Under the pieces are notes generated by a model, which saw only the letters and a program-made list of their open reading frames with translations, was not told the DNA's origin and did no database searches. DNA of 9,810 nt from Dehalococcoidia bacterium (lineage in GTDB: Bacteria > Chloroflexota > Dehalococcoidia > UBA3495). Where the stretch lies: assembly GCA_002730485.1 (NCBI GenBank), contig PCAH01000072.1:1-9810 (forward strand), in the 5' to 3' direction. Position numbers and translations under genes: made by a program. How positions within the stretch are numbered: the first letter of the stretch is position 1; each line of letters opens with the position of its first letter. This document shows positions 1 through 5,843 of this stretch, piece after piece.

Positions 1-293
1 CCGTAGCTAAGCCCGACGCTTGCCGAGCCCCTGGATATCTCTTCAATCGTGATGGCGTGGGCCAGGTAACCAAGTCCGGCTCCACCATATTCCTCGGAGA
101 CCGTCATGCCCAGCAGACCCAGGTCACCCAGCCGGGGCCAGAGGTCCCGAGGAAATTCGTCGGTCTGGTCTATCTCATCAGCCCTTGGTGCGATCTCCTG
201 GGAAGAAAACTGCCGCACCGTATCCCGGATGAGGTCAATGGTCTCTCCCAGGGAGTGGTCCAATGTGCTGTAGGCTGGCCTTCCGGATGTCAT
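1..293 (-). CDS. Isovaleryl-CoA dehydrogenase-like acyl-CoA dehydrogenase, N-terminal 97 residues (cut by window edge)
   Basis: Reading the minus strand from an ATG at 293-291 gives 97 open codons that run off the left edge. The protein begins MTSGRPAYSTLDHS and matches the alpha-helical N-terminal domain of acyl-CoA dehydrogenases (FAD enzymes that make a 2,3-double bond in acyl-CoA). The stretch at residues 58-97, with LGLLGMTVSEEYGGAGLGY followed by EEISRGSASVGLSY, closely resembles isovaleryl-CoA dehydrogenase, which has an LGxLGIT...YGGSGLGY...MEEISRASGAVGLSYG pattern. The flavin and catalytic regions lie outside the window, so the substrate is not proven. A GGGGG tract about 10 bases upstream could be the ribosome-binding site. 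The gene starts 34 bp after the CoA ligase stop on the same strand, so it is probably the fourth gene of the mutase operon. Family membership is secure; the isovaleryl specificity is inferred from similarity remembered, not searched. Confidence 0.85.
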   Translation of the reverse strand, partial: MTSGRPAYSTLDHSLGETIDLIRDTVRQFSSQEIAPRADEIDQTDEFPRDLWPRLGDLGLLGMTVSEEYGGAGLGYLAHAITIEEISRGSASVGLSY

Positions 294-327
294 ACGGTAG
301 ATACCCCCGACCCGATTAGCGAACGTA

Positions 328-1728
328 CTAAGGAGTGCGCAGATCGATTATACGGCGGGCTTTGAACTGGGTGCGCTCGAATTCGCCTTCGAGCTTCAGC
401 TGGACACCGACGCTTACACCGATGGCCCGACGCAGTTCTGCGGTGAACCGCTCCCGTATCTGTTCCAACTCTGCTGGATTGAACTCCTGAGCGGCGTATT
501 CTTGGGCTAGGACTTCAGCTTGCACTGTTAGACGGTCCATCTGGCCTGACTCTCGTTCCAGCACCAGCCGGAACTCGCCGCCGAACTCGTCCATACCTCG
601 GAGCACGTCCTCTATCCGTGAGGGGAACACGTTCTGGCCTCTGACTATGATCATGTCGTCCACCCGGCCGTAGATGCCGGTGACCAGGGTCGGGTAGGTA
701 CGGCCGCAGGGGCAATCCACCATGTCCCAGCGGGCGATGTCGCCAGACCAGTAGCGGATCATCGGTTGGGAGGTGCGCTCGGTGTGGGAGTAGACCGGGA
801 CTCCTTCTTCCCCCAAGGGTAGGTTCAACTTGGTCTGAGGATCGACCATCTCGGTGTAGACGATGTCCTGCCAGAGATGCATTCCGCCGTCCAGGTGCTT
901 GCAGCCTGAATTGCTCATCCAGGGAGTCATCTCGGCCATGCTTCCCTGGTCGACGATGTAACAGCCAAATGTCTCTTCGATCAGTCGTCGGGTGGCCGGT
1001 ACGCTGGCTCCAGGCTCTCCCGAGAAGAACATGAACCTAAACCCGAAGTCCTCTTTGGGGTCGAAGCCCATCTGCCGGGCGGTCTCAGCCAGATAGAGGG
1101 CGTAGGAGGGTGTGGCGTAGAGGGCGGACGGCTTAACCATGCTGCACCACTCCACCGCACGTTCCGTCTGGCCCGGCGCGCCGCTGCCGAATGGAAAGCA
1201 GGTTGCTCCCAACCTCTCGGCTCCCACCAAAGCTCCCCAACTGCCAACGTAGAGGCTGAACACTGCCGCCACCATGACGGTGTCGTCTTTTCTGAGCCCA
1301 GCGCCCCAGAGGATGCGTGCGTGGGCTTCGCCTATACGGTCCCAGTCGTCCTTGCCGATGCCAAACACAGTGGGGCGTCCGGTGGTGCCTGAAGTGCCGT
1401 GGACTCGAAATATCTCTTCGGGCGGGACACAGAGGAACCGTCCGTAGGGAGGATGTTGTTCCTGCTCGTGGCGAATATCTTCTTTTGTGAGGATGGGCAG
1501 TTGGGCAAATTCTTCCAGACTTTGCAGATCGGCCGGGTCAACGGGCAGGTCTTTGTAGAATTCCTGGTAGAAGCCCGAGTTCTGGTAGGCGTAGCGCACC
1601 TGGGATTGTAACTTGGCCAAGGTATGCCGATCACGATCTGCTGGCGGCATGGTCTCCAGTTCTGGAGACCAATACTCCTGGTCAGCAGCGGGGTAAAAAT
1701 CATGACGGTATTTGGGAGGCCATTCCAT
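328..1728 (-). CDS. PaaK-family AMP-forming acyl-CoA ligase, candidate 2-hydroxyisobutyrate-CoA ligase
   Basis: This 466-residue protein belongs to the phenylacetate-CoA ligase branch of the adenylate-forming superfamily, which activates a carboxylate with ATP to an acyl-AMP and transfers it to CoA in the cytoplasm. Visible motifs are the phosphate loop HGTSGTTGRPT (residues 110-120), the YWSGD core motif (326-330), a CPCGR segment (339-343), the hinge region GRVDDMIIVRGQNVFPSRIE (354-373) and a C-terminal FKARRIID with Lys456 where the family's catalytic lysine sits. The length is slightly above the usual 430-440. The ATG at 1728 follows the B12-subunit stop by 24 bp; its ribosome site (AAGGT) is weak, suggesting translational coupling. 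No other phenylacetate-degradation gene is present. Its position directly after an HcmA-like mutase suggests it supplies that mutase's CoA ester, as the ligase Hcl does in the Aquincola tertiaricarbonis 2-hydroxyisobutyrate pathway. That substrate is inference; the family call is firm. Confidence 0.88.
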   Translation of the reverse strand: MEWPPKYRHDFYPAADQEYWSPELETMPPADRDRHTLAKLQSQVRYAYQNSGFYQEFYKDLPVDPADLQSLEEFAQLPILTKEDIRHEQEQHPPYGRFLCVPPEEIFRVHGTSGTTGRPTVFGIGKDDWDRIGEAHARILWGAGLRKDDTVMVAAVFSLYVGSWGALVGAERLGATCFPFGSGAPGQTERAVEWCSMVKPSALYATPSYALYLAETARQMGFDPKEDFGFRFMFFSGEPGASVPATRRLIEETFGCYIVDQGSMAEMTPWMSNSGCKHLDGGMHLWQDIVYTEMVDPQTKLNLPLGEEGVPVYSHTERTSQPMIRYWSGDIARWDMVDCPCGRTYPTLVTGIYGRVDDMIIVRGQNVFPSRIEDVLRGMDEFGGEFRLVLERESGQMDRLTVQAEVLAQEYAAQEFNPAELEQIRERFTAELRRAIGVSVGVQLKLEGEFERTQFKARRIIDLRTP

Positions 1729-1752
1729 AGGTACAGACCTTGATGAAGGTGA

Positions 1753-2178
1753 TTAAGCCTGGGGAGCCGAACGGCCCCGGCTAATGTTCTCGGTGATGAA
1801 CTGGGTCATGGTGGTGGTGAAACTGCCCACCGGGAAGACGCCCTGAACTCCCAGTTCATGCAGTGGTTCAACGTCGTCTTCGGGTATGGTACCTCCGACC
1901 ATTAAGAGAATGTCCTCGCTGATTTGGCGGTCTTGTAGGGCCTTGGTCAGGCGGGGAATCAGCCGCATGTGAGCACCCGATAGGATGCTGATGCCCACAA
2001 CGTCCACATCCTCTTGCAGGGCAGTCTGGGCCACCTGATCCGGCGTTACGCGCATCCCCATGTAGACAACTTCCATGCCTGCGTCCCGCATGGCTCTGGC
2101 GATGACCTTGATGCCACGGTCGTGTCCATCCAGGCCCAACTTGGCCAGGAGGACCTTGATGTTCGCTGGCTGGGTCAA
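1753..2178 (-). CDS. hcmB: B12-binding small subunit of acyl-CoA mutase (HcmB-like)
   Basis: This 141-residue stand-alone cobalamin-binding domain carries adenosylcobalamin for the mutase encoded just upstream. The signature DxHxxG reads DGHDRG at residues 17-22, so His19 would replace dimethylbenzimidazole as the cobalt ligand (base-off/His-on). Lys13 precedes it as in methylmalonyl-CoA mutase, the SxL motif is SIL (64-66), and the GG turn is at 95-96. The length matches separately encoded small subunits such as IcmB and HcmB, which are about 136 residues. The start is a TTG at 2178-2176, two bases past the TAG of the large subunit; no in-frame ATG lies near it, and the domain needs this start to keep its first beta strand. 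A GGGG tract about 11 bases upstream is a poor ribosome site, so coupling to the upstream gene is likely. The domain alone cannot distinguish HcmB, IcmB or a split methylmalonyl-CoA mutase; the symbol rests on the partner. Confidence 0.88.
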   Translation of the reverse strand: MTQPANIKVLLAKLGLDGHDRGIKVIARAMRDAGMEVVYMGMRVTPDQVAQTALQEDVDVVGISILSGAHMRLIPRLTKALQDRQISEDILLMVGGTIPEDDVEPLHELGVQGVFPVGSFTTTMTQFITENISRGRSAPQA

Positions 2179-2180
2179 CT

Positions 2181-3806
2181 CTAGAACACCCCTGGGTCCA
2201 CGTACTCGCCGTAGGCGTCACGCATGGTGTCTAGAATCTCGCCTTCCGTTGCTAGCGCGCCCACAGCTTCCAGAACCGTGGGCATCAGGTTTTTGTCGCC
2301 CTGGGCTGCTTGTTTCAGGGAGGACAGGGCCGATTTCACATCCGCAGGACTACGGCCGCCGCGAGTCTCAGCCAGCCGCCCCTTCTGCCATTCCTCTTCT
2401 TTGGGATCGGACTCGAACAACTCCAGCTTCTGGTTGCTCTCAGACTGGTACTGGTTCAGCCCGACCACCACCTGGTCTCCGCTCTCGATCTTGAGTTGGT
2501 ACTCGTAGGCTGACCGGGCAATCTCAAGCTCAATGTAGCCGGTATCGATGGCGTGGAGCATGCCCGACTTCATCGGGTACTGCCCTTCTCCAAAAGCCTC
2601 GATCTTTGAGATGTATTCCCAGGCGGCTTCTTCGATGTTGGTGGTCATGCTCTCCATGAAATAGGAGCCAGCCATCGGGTCGACGGTGTTGGTGACACCC
2701 GACTCATGGGAGAGGATCAATTGGGTGGCCAGAGACATACGCATGGCCTCTTGTGAGGGTATGTCGAAGGCTTCGTCGAACCCGCTGACGTGCAGGGATT
2801 GTGTCCCACCCAGTACGGCGGCCAGTGCCTGCAACGTGCCCCGGGCGATGTTGTTCTGCGGGTCTTGCCTCATCAATGTGGAACCCAGGGTCTGGGTGTG
2901 GAACCGCAGTCGCATGGACTCTGGCTTCTGGGCTTTATAGCGTTCTTTCATGATGCGGGCCCACATACGCCGCGCTGCTCTGAATTTGGCCACCTCTTCG
3001 AAAACATCATTGTGGCAGCCAAAGAAGAAGGACAGGCGAGGCGCAAAGCTGTCTATGGGCAATCCCCGCTCCAAGGCCGACTCCACATAGGCCATCCCCT
3101 GGGCGATGGTGAAGGCCAGTTCTTGAACGGCGTCGGAACCGCTTTCGCGGATGTGGTAGCCAGATATGGAGATGGTGTACCAGTTGGGCACGTGGTTGGT
3201 GCAGAACTCCACGATGTCGGTGGTCAGTTTGAGTGAGGGACTTGGCCCCAGGGCAAAGGTCTTCTGGCCGTGAAACTCTTTCAATGAGTCGTTCTGGACG
3301 GTGCCACGCAAGGCCTTCCAATCGACTCCCCGCTTCTCTGAGACTGATAGGAACATCCCCATCAGCACTATGGCCGGGTGGTTGATGGTGAGAGAGACGC
3401 TGACTTCGTCCAAGGGTATGTCCAGAAACAGGTCGTCCATGTCACGGACGGAGTCTATGGCCACGCCCAGACGGCCGACTTCCCCTTCGGCCAATTCGTG
3501 GTCAGAATCGTAGCCGGTCAGGGTCGGGTGGTCGAAGTCGGTGCTGATGCCGTTCTGGCCGTGCTCCAATAGGAAGCGGTACCGCTCGTTGGTGGCCTGG
3601 GCGGTGCCGAAACCGGCTATCTGACGCCGAGTCCACAGACGTCCCAAGTACATATTGGGATACGGCCCACGGGTAAAGGGATACTCGCCCGGATGCCCTA
3701 GGTCACGTATGAAGTCAGAGTTGGCGAGATCGTCCGGCGTGTAGACCGGTTTCACTTCCAAGCCCGAGAGGCTGCGTCTGGGTTGTTCGTTAGAGTTGTT
3801 GGCCAT
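2181..3806 (-). CDS. hcmA: B12-dependent acyl-CoA mutase large subunit with 2-hydroxyisobutyryl-CoA mutase (HcmA) pocket
   Basis: This 541-residue TIM-barrel subunit belongs to the methylmalonyl-CoA mutase family but lacks the B12 domain, which is the next gene. The family core is clear: [12 protein letters not shown] (42-53) binds the CoA tail, GYDSD is at 98-102, TVQND at 169-173, [11 protein letters not shown] at 213-223 with Tyr217/His218 (family Tyr243/His244), and FAPRLSFF at 254-261. Three pocket positions decide the substrate. Methylmalonyl-CoA mutase has Tyr89 and Arg207; here they are Ile63 (in RQIAGF) and Gln181 (in EFHGQKT). Residue 90 is Asp (GISTDFD) where Propionibacterium mutase has Ala. 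Ile, Asp and Gln at these spacings (27 and 118) are the Ile90/Asp117/Gln208 pattern I recall for HcmA of Aquincola tertiaricarbonis, which converts 2-hydroxyisobutyryl-CoA to 3-hydroxybutyryl-CoA. No MeaB-type chaperone gene is visible. Family is certain; HcmA activity is a residue-based inference. Confidence 0.85.
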   Translation of the reverse strand: MANNSNEQPRRSLSGLEVKPVYTPDDLANSDFIRDLGHPGEYPFTRGPYPNMYLGRLWTRRQIAGFGTAQATNERYRFLLEHGQNGISTDFDHPTLTGYDSDHELAEGEVGRLGVAIDSVRDMDDLFLDIPLDEVSVSLTINHPAIVLMGMFLSVSEKRGVDWKALRGTVQNDSLKEFHGQKTFALGPSPSLKLTTDIVEFCTNHVPNWYTISISGYHIRESGSDAVQELAFTIAQGMAYVESALERGLPIDSFAPRLSFFFGCHNDVFEEVAKFRAARRMWARIMKERYKAQKPESMRLRFHTQTLGSTLMRQDPQNNIARGTLQALAAVLGGTQSLHVSGFDEAFDIPSQEAMRMSLATQLILSHESGVTNTVDPMAGSYFMESMTTNIEEAAWEYISKIEAFGEGQYPMKSGMLHAIDTGYIELEIARSAYEYQLKIESGDQVVVGLNQYQSESNQKLELFESDPKEEEWQKGRLAETRGGRSPADVKSALSSLKQAAQGDKNLMPTVLEAVGALATEGEILDTMRDAYGEYVDPGVF

Positions 3807-3816
3807 AGGTCACTCA

Positions 3817-3845
3817 GTTATATGAGTAAGGGCATCCCGTATCAA
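3817..3845 (-). promoter_or_regulatory. Sigma70-like promoter of the hcmA operon, embedded in a hairpin
   Basis: On the minus strand TTGATA (3845-3840, five of six to TTGACA) and TATAAC (3822-3817, five of six to TATAAT) are separated by exactly 17 bp. Transcription would begin near 3810, only about four bases before the ATG at 3806, so the mRNA would be nearly leaderless; the only ribosome-site candidate, GAGTGA, would lie at or ahead of the transcript start. The -35 falls in the loop of the 3827-3859 inverted repeat and the spacer is one arm of it. A further 5-bp repeat, ACTCA/TGAGT (3812-3816 and 3823-3827), flanks the -10 exactly. Promoter calls from sequence alone remain predictions. Confidence 0.55.
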
Positions 3846-3859
3846 TCGGGATGCCCTTA
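3827..3859 (-). terminator. 13-bp perfect inverted repeat after the NHL gene; possible terminator
   Basis: TAAGGGCATCCCG (3827-3839) is perfectly complementary to CGGGATGCCCTTA (3847-3859), with a 7-base loop. It starts 22 bp after the NHL-protein stop codon, the right place for an intrinsic terminator of that gene. However, the RNA downstream of the stem reads CUCAUAUAACU, with no uridine run, so termination may be weak or the repeat may act instead as an operator for the promoter it overlaps or as an mRNA-stabilising 3' stem. Confidence 0.6.
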
Positions 3860-3881
3860 GTTTAGCGGAAGTTGTGCCGAA

Positions 3882-4757
3882 CTAGATGCGGACGTACTTG
3901 TCCACGCTCTTCTCTGCGCCTAGAGACAGGTACAGGTCTCCATGGGCGTCCACCCAGGAACCATGGGCGGAGATACACGGGAACCGCTCCAGAACCTTGC
4001 CGTCGCCGTCCAAAACGCTTATCTGGGCGGGGTTGGTGTCGTCGGGCCGCTCTGAAGTGTAGAAGATGCCCTCGCTGTCGATTGAGATGTCCAGCGGGCG
4101 CATCATGTCGGTCCACATGGTGATGTACTCACCGTCGGGGGAGAACACTTGAACGCGGCTATTCTCGCGGTCGCAGAGGTACACGTTGCCGTTGTCTCCG
4201 ACCACCAAGCTGTGGGGCAGGTGGAACTGGTTGGGGCCGCCCTTGCCGGGCTCGCCCCAGGATGAGATCAGGTCACCTGCTGCGGAGAACCGATGGACCC
4301 GGGCGTTCCGGTAGCCGTCGGAGATGTACAGGTCGCCGTTGGGGGCTGGGACCATCTCAGTCACGTAGTTGAACGGGCCAGCCGAGCGGGGAGCAACGTC
4401 GCCAGCCTTCTCACAGCCGGTGTCTGAGTACTCGCCTCTGGTGCCGATGGAAAGCAGAGGCGTTCCGTCCAGAGTGGTCTTCATGGCTATGGAGCCTTCC
4501 CGGTCGGTGAGATAGCAGATGTCATCCTTGATGAAGATTCCGTGAGGGTCGTCGAACATGCCGTCGCCCCAAGAATTCAGGAAATTTCCTTCGCGGTCAA
4601 AGACCAGCACCGGCGGGTTGGTGCGCTGGAAGATGTAGACCCGGTCCTGGGAGTCGGTTGCCACCGCGCTGGCCGTGCCCATGAGCTGGCCCGCGGGCAT
4701 CTTTGCCCAGTTGGGAACGTATTCGTAAGTGTATTTGCCGCTTCCTACCGTGGCCAT
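3882..4757 (-). CDS. NHL-repeat six-bladed beta-propeller protein (SMP-30/amidating-lyase-like)
   Basis: This 291-residue protein is built of repeated beta-propeller blades. NHL-type repeats occur at residues 38-63 (DRVYIFQRTNPPVLVFDREG), 71-98 (PHGIFIKDD...LTDREG), 134-163 (EMVPAPNGDLYISDGYRN), 180-211 (LPHSLVVGDNGNVYLCDREN then RVQVFSPDGE) and about 221-256. This architecture is shared by NHL proteins, SMP-30 gluconolactonases and peptidyl-alpha-hydroxyglycine amidating lyases; I cannot assign an enzyme activity. There is no signal peptide or membrane segment, so it is probably cytoplasmic. The ATG at 4757 is chosen because AGGAGGG lies 8 bases upstream and the propeller begins right after it; the frame stays open to 5144 but that extension overlaps the divergent SDR gene and its promoter. 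It lies upstream of hcmA on the same strand, separated by a hairpin and a promoter, so it may be its own unit. Confidence 0.82.
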   Translation of the reverse strand: MATVGSGKYTYEYVPNWAKMPAGQLMGTASAVATDSQDRVYIFQRTNPPVLVFDREGNFLNSWGDGMFDDPHGIFIKDDICYLTDREGSIAMKTTLDGTPLLSIGTRGEYSDTGCEKAGDVAPRSAGPFNYVTEMVPAPNGDLYISDGYRNARVHRFSAAGDLISSWGEPGKGGPNQFHLPHSLVVGDNGNVYLCDRENSRVQVFSPDGEYITMWTDMMRPLDISIDSEGIFYTSERPDDTNPAQISVLDGDGKVLERFPCISAHGSWVDAHGDLYLSLGAEKSVDKYVRI

Positions 4758-4800
4758 GATGAGTTCCCTCCTGCCAACGAAATTCTTTTCCGTATTCACA

Positions 4801-4832
4801 ACTCTGAGGGTGGGATTCTCCATCCTCAGAGT
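4801..4832. repeat. 9-bp perfect inverted repeat in the leader of the NHL gene
   Basis: ACTCTGAGG (4801-4809) and CCTCAGAGT (4824-4832) are perfect reverse complements around a 14-base centre, in which TGG/CCA can add three more pairs across a single mismatch or wobble. The repeat lies 44-75 bases ahead of the NHL-protein start. There is no T-run, so it is not a typical terminator. It could fold in the 5' leader or bind a dimeric regulator; the sequence does not say which. Confidence 0.6.
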
Positions 4833-4869
4833 CGCACCAATACTAACACAGGAATGATGCGGGGAGCCT

Positions 4870-4875
4870 AGTATA
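4870..4875 (-). promoter_or_regulatory. Possible -10 element for the NHL gene
   Basis: The minus strand reads TATACT at 4875-4870, five of six to the sigma70 -10 consensus. No good -35 lies 16-18 bp upstream (AGATTT and GAGATT are the options); the nearby TTGACA (4886-4881) is much too close. If used, it would give a leader of roughly 105 bases containing the 4801-4832 inverted repeat, and it would perhaps need an activator. Confidence 0.3.
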
Positions 4876-4882
4876 CGATTTG

Positions 4883-4892
4883 TCAACGTTGA
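4883..4892. promoter_or_regulatory. Perfect 10-bp palindrome overlapping the -35 region, possible operator
   Basis: TCAACGTTGA is a perfect palindrome. It overlaps the -35 (TTGAAA) of the plus-strand promoter and the TTGACA on the minus strand. The AACGTT centre resembles the central CG dyad of LacI/PurR-family operators, but no regulator gene is in the window and a 10-bp palindrome is short. Position is the main support. Confidence 0.35.
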
Positions 4893-4917
4893 AATCTCTG
4901 GAATCGTCGGGTAGACT
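4889..4917 (+). promoter_or_regulatory. Sigma70-like promoter of the SDR-betaine operon
   Basis: TTGAAA (4889-4894, five of six to TTGACA) and TAGACT (4912-4917, four of six to TATAAT) stand exactly 17 bp apart. Transcription would start near 4924, giving a leader of about 40 bases to the ATG at 4966, with GAGGAGAGG as its ribosome site. It would drive the three plus-strand genes up to the terminator at 7502-7540. Confidence 0.5.
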
Positions 4918-4965
4918 GTCGAGGCTCCCAGGCCTATGGGGTTTGGGTATGCGAGGAGAGGCTTC

Positions 4966-5817
4966 ATGCCTGGGTTAGACGGAAAAATCGCATTGATCAC
5001 CGGCGCCGGCGGTATGCGCGGCGTGGGCCGAGCCACAGTAATGAAACTGGCTGGCCAAGGATCGGATATCGCCCTTTCAGACGTTCGTCGTGAGGCGTCA
5101 GACTTGCCTCCGGCGGAAGTTCGCGAGGAATGGGGCGGTATCACTACTGTGGCAGAAGAAGTACAGGCTTTGGGCCGTACCGCGCTTCCAATCTATTGCG
5201 ACCTGTCAGACCCAGATCAAATCGAGCAGATGGTGGAAGATGCCATCGCCAAATTCGGTCGTATAGATATCCTGGTCAACAATGCCAGGGCGATCATCGG
5301 CAAGGATAAGGTTCCGGTGACAGACCTGGATAAAGAAGTCTGGGATCATTTCCTGTCCATCAACACCACCGCCGTGTACCTGGCCACCAAGTTTGTGGCC
5401 CGGCATATGATCTCAGAGGGCAATGGCGGACGTATCATCAATATCGCATCCAACGCCGGAAAGCAGGCCAGCGCCAACGGGGCAGCATACTCGACATCGA
5501 AATTCGCGGTGATCGGGCTGACTCAGGCATCGGCCATGGATCTGGCGCCATACAACATAACAGTGAACGCAGTTTGTCCCGGTCCCATCAACACCGACCG
5601 CATGAGTTATTGGGAACGGGATCAAGCCGCTGAAAGGGGAATAACCCAAGAGGAATTCCGCAGTCAAATCGTGGAAAATTCCTCCCAGAACACGCCTCTG
5701 GGACGCATCGCCGAAGCCCAGGACGTGGCAAATATGGTATCCTTCTTGGCCGGGGACGACTCTTCATTCATAACCGGCCAGGCCTATAACGTGAACGGGG
5801 GGCAGCTCTTCCATTAG
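4966..5817 (+). CDS. Short-chain dehydrogenase/reductase (classical SDR), substrate unknown
   Basis: This 283-residue Rossmann-fold oxidoreductase carries the glycine-rich cofactor motif TGAGGMRGVGRA (12-23), three residues longer than the usual TGxxxGxG. Asp39 ends the second strand (ALSDVRR), which favours NAD(H) over NADP(H). The NNAG motif reads NNARA (105-109), with Arg replacing Gly. The catalytic set is Asn133 (SINTT), Ser162 (IASN), Tyr175 and Lys179 (YSTSK), followed by the PGPINT loop at 205-210. The ATG at 4966 has GAGGAGAGG ideally placed ahead of it; the ATG at 4936 in the same frame would add ten residues absent from the family and has no ribosome site. It is 26 bp upstream of the methyltransferase pair and probably co-transcribed. 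Fatty-acyl, hydroxyacyl-CoA or sugar substrates are all possible; oxidation of the 3-hydroxyacyl-CoA made by the neighbouring mutase is a thought, not a call. Confidence 0.88.
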   Translation: MPGLDGKIALITGAGGMRGVGRATVMKLAGQGSDIALSDVRREASDLPPAEVREEWGGITTVAEEVQALGRTALPIYCDLSDPDQIEQMVEDAIAKFGRIDILVNNARAIIGKDKVPVTDLDKEVWDHFLSINTTAVYLATKFVARHMISEGNGGRIINIASNAGKQASANGAAYSTSKFAVIGLTQASAMDLAPYNITVNAVCPGPINTDRMSYWERDQAAERGITQEEFRSQIVENSSQNTPLGRIAEAQDVANMVSFLAGDDSSFITGQAYNVNGGQLFH

Positions 5818-5843
5818 GCTGAAGGGAGGGGAATGATTGGCAT

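Larger units (their letters stand above)
4862..4929. repeat. 8-bp inverted repeat bracketing the divergent promoter region
   Basis: GGGAGCCT (4862-4869) and AGGCTCCC (4922-4929) are exact reverse complements 52 bp apart. They enclose the minus-strand TATACT, the 10-bp palindrome and the plus-strand promoter of the SDR operon, with one arm near its expected transcription start. Paired sites about 60 bp centre to centre, six helical turns, would suit a regulator acting from two sites. Arms of 8 bp can arise by chance, so the role is speculative. Confidence 0.4.

Noticed and set aside
57..365. Plus-strand 102-residue open frame
   Set aside because: It lies antisense to the acyl-CoA dehydrogenase N-terminus, which has clear family similarity; the plus-strand translation resembles nothing I recognise.
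2790..3236. Plus-strand 148-residue open frame inside the mutase gene
   Set aside because: It is antisense to a well-conserved stretch of the mutase barrel; it has low-complexity composition and no ribosome site worth noting, so it is a coding shadow.
2181..3806. Calling the large subunit methylmalonyl-CoA mutase
   Set aside because: The two residues that define methylmalonyl-CoA specificity (Tyr and Arg) are Ile and Gln here.
4936..4965. Earlier ATG for the SDR
   Set aside because: It has no ribosome site, and the ten added residues precede the normal family start; the ATG at 4966 has an ideal GAGGAGAGG.
4758..5144. N-terminal extension of the NHL protein to an ATG at 5144 (420 residues)
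   Set aside because: The added 129 residues run antisense through the SDR gene and the divergent promoter, show no propeller or signal-peptide character, and a strong AGGAGGG ribosome site supports the ATG at 4757.
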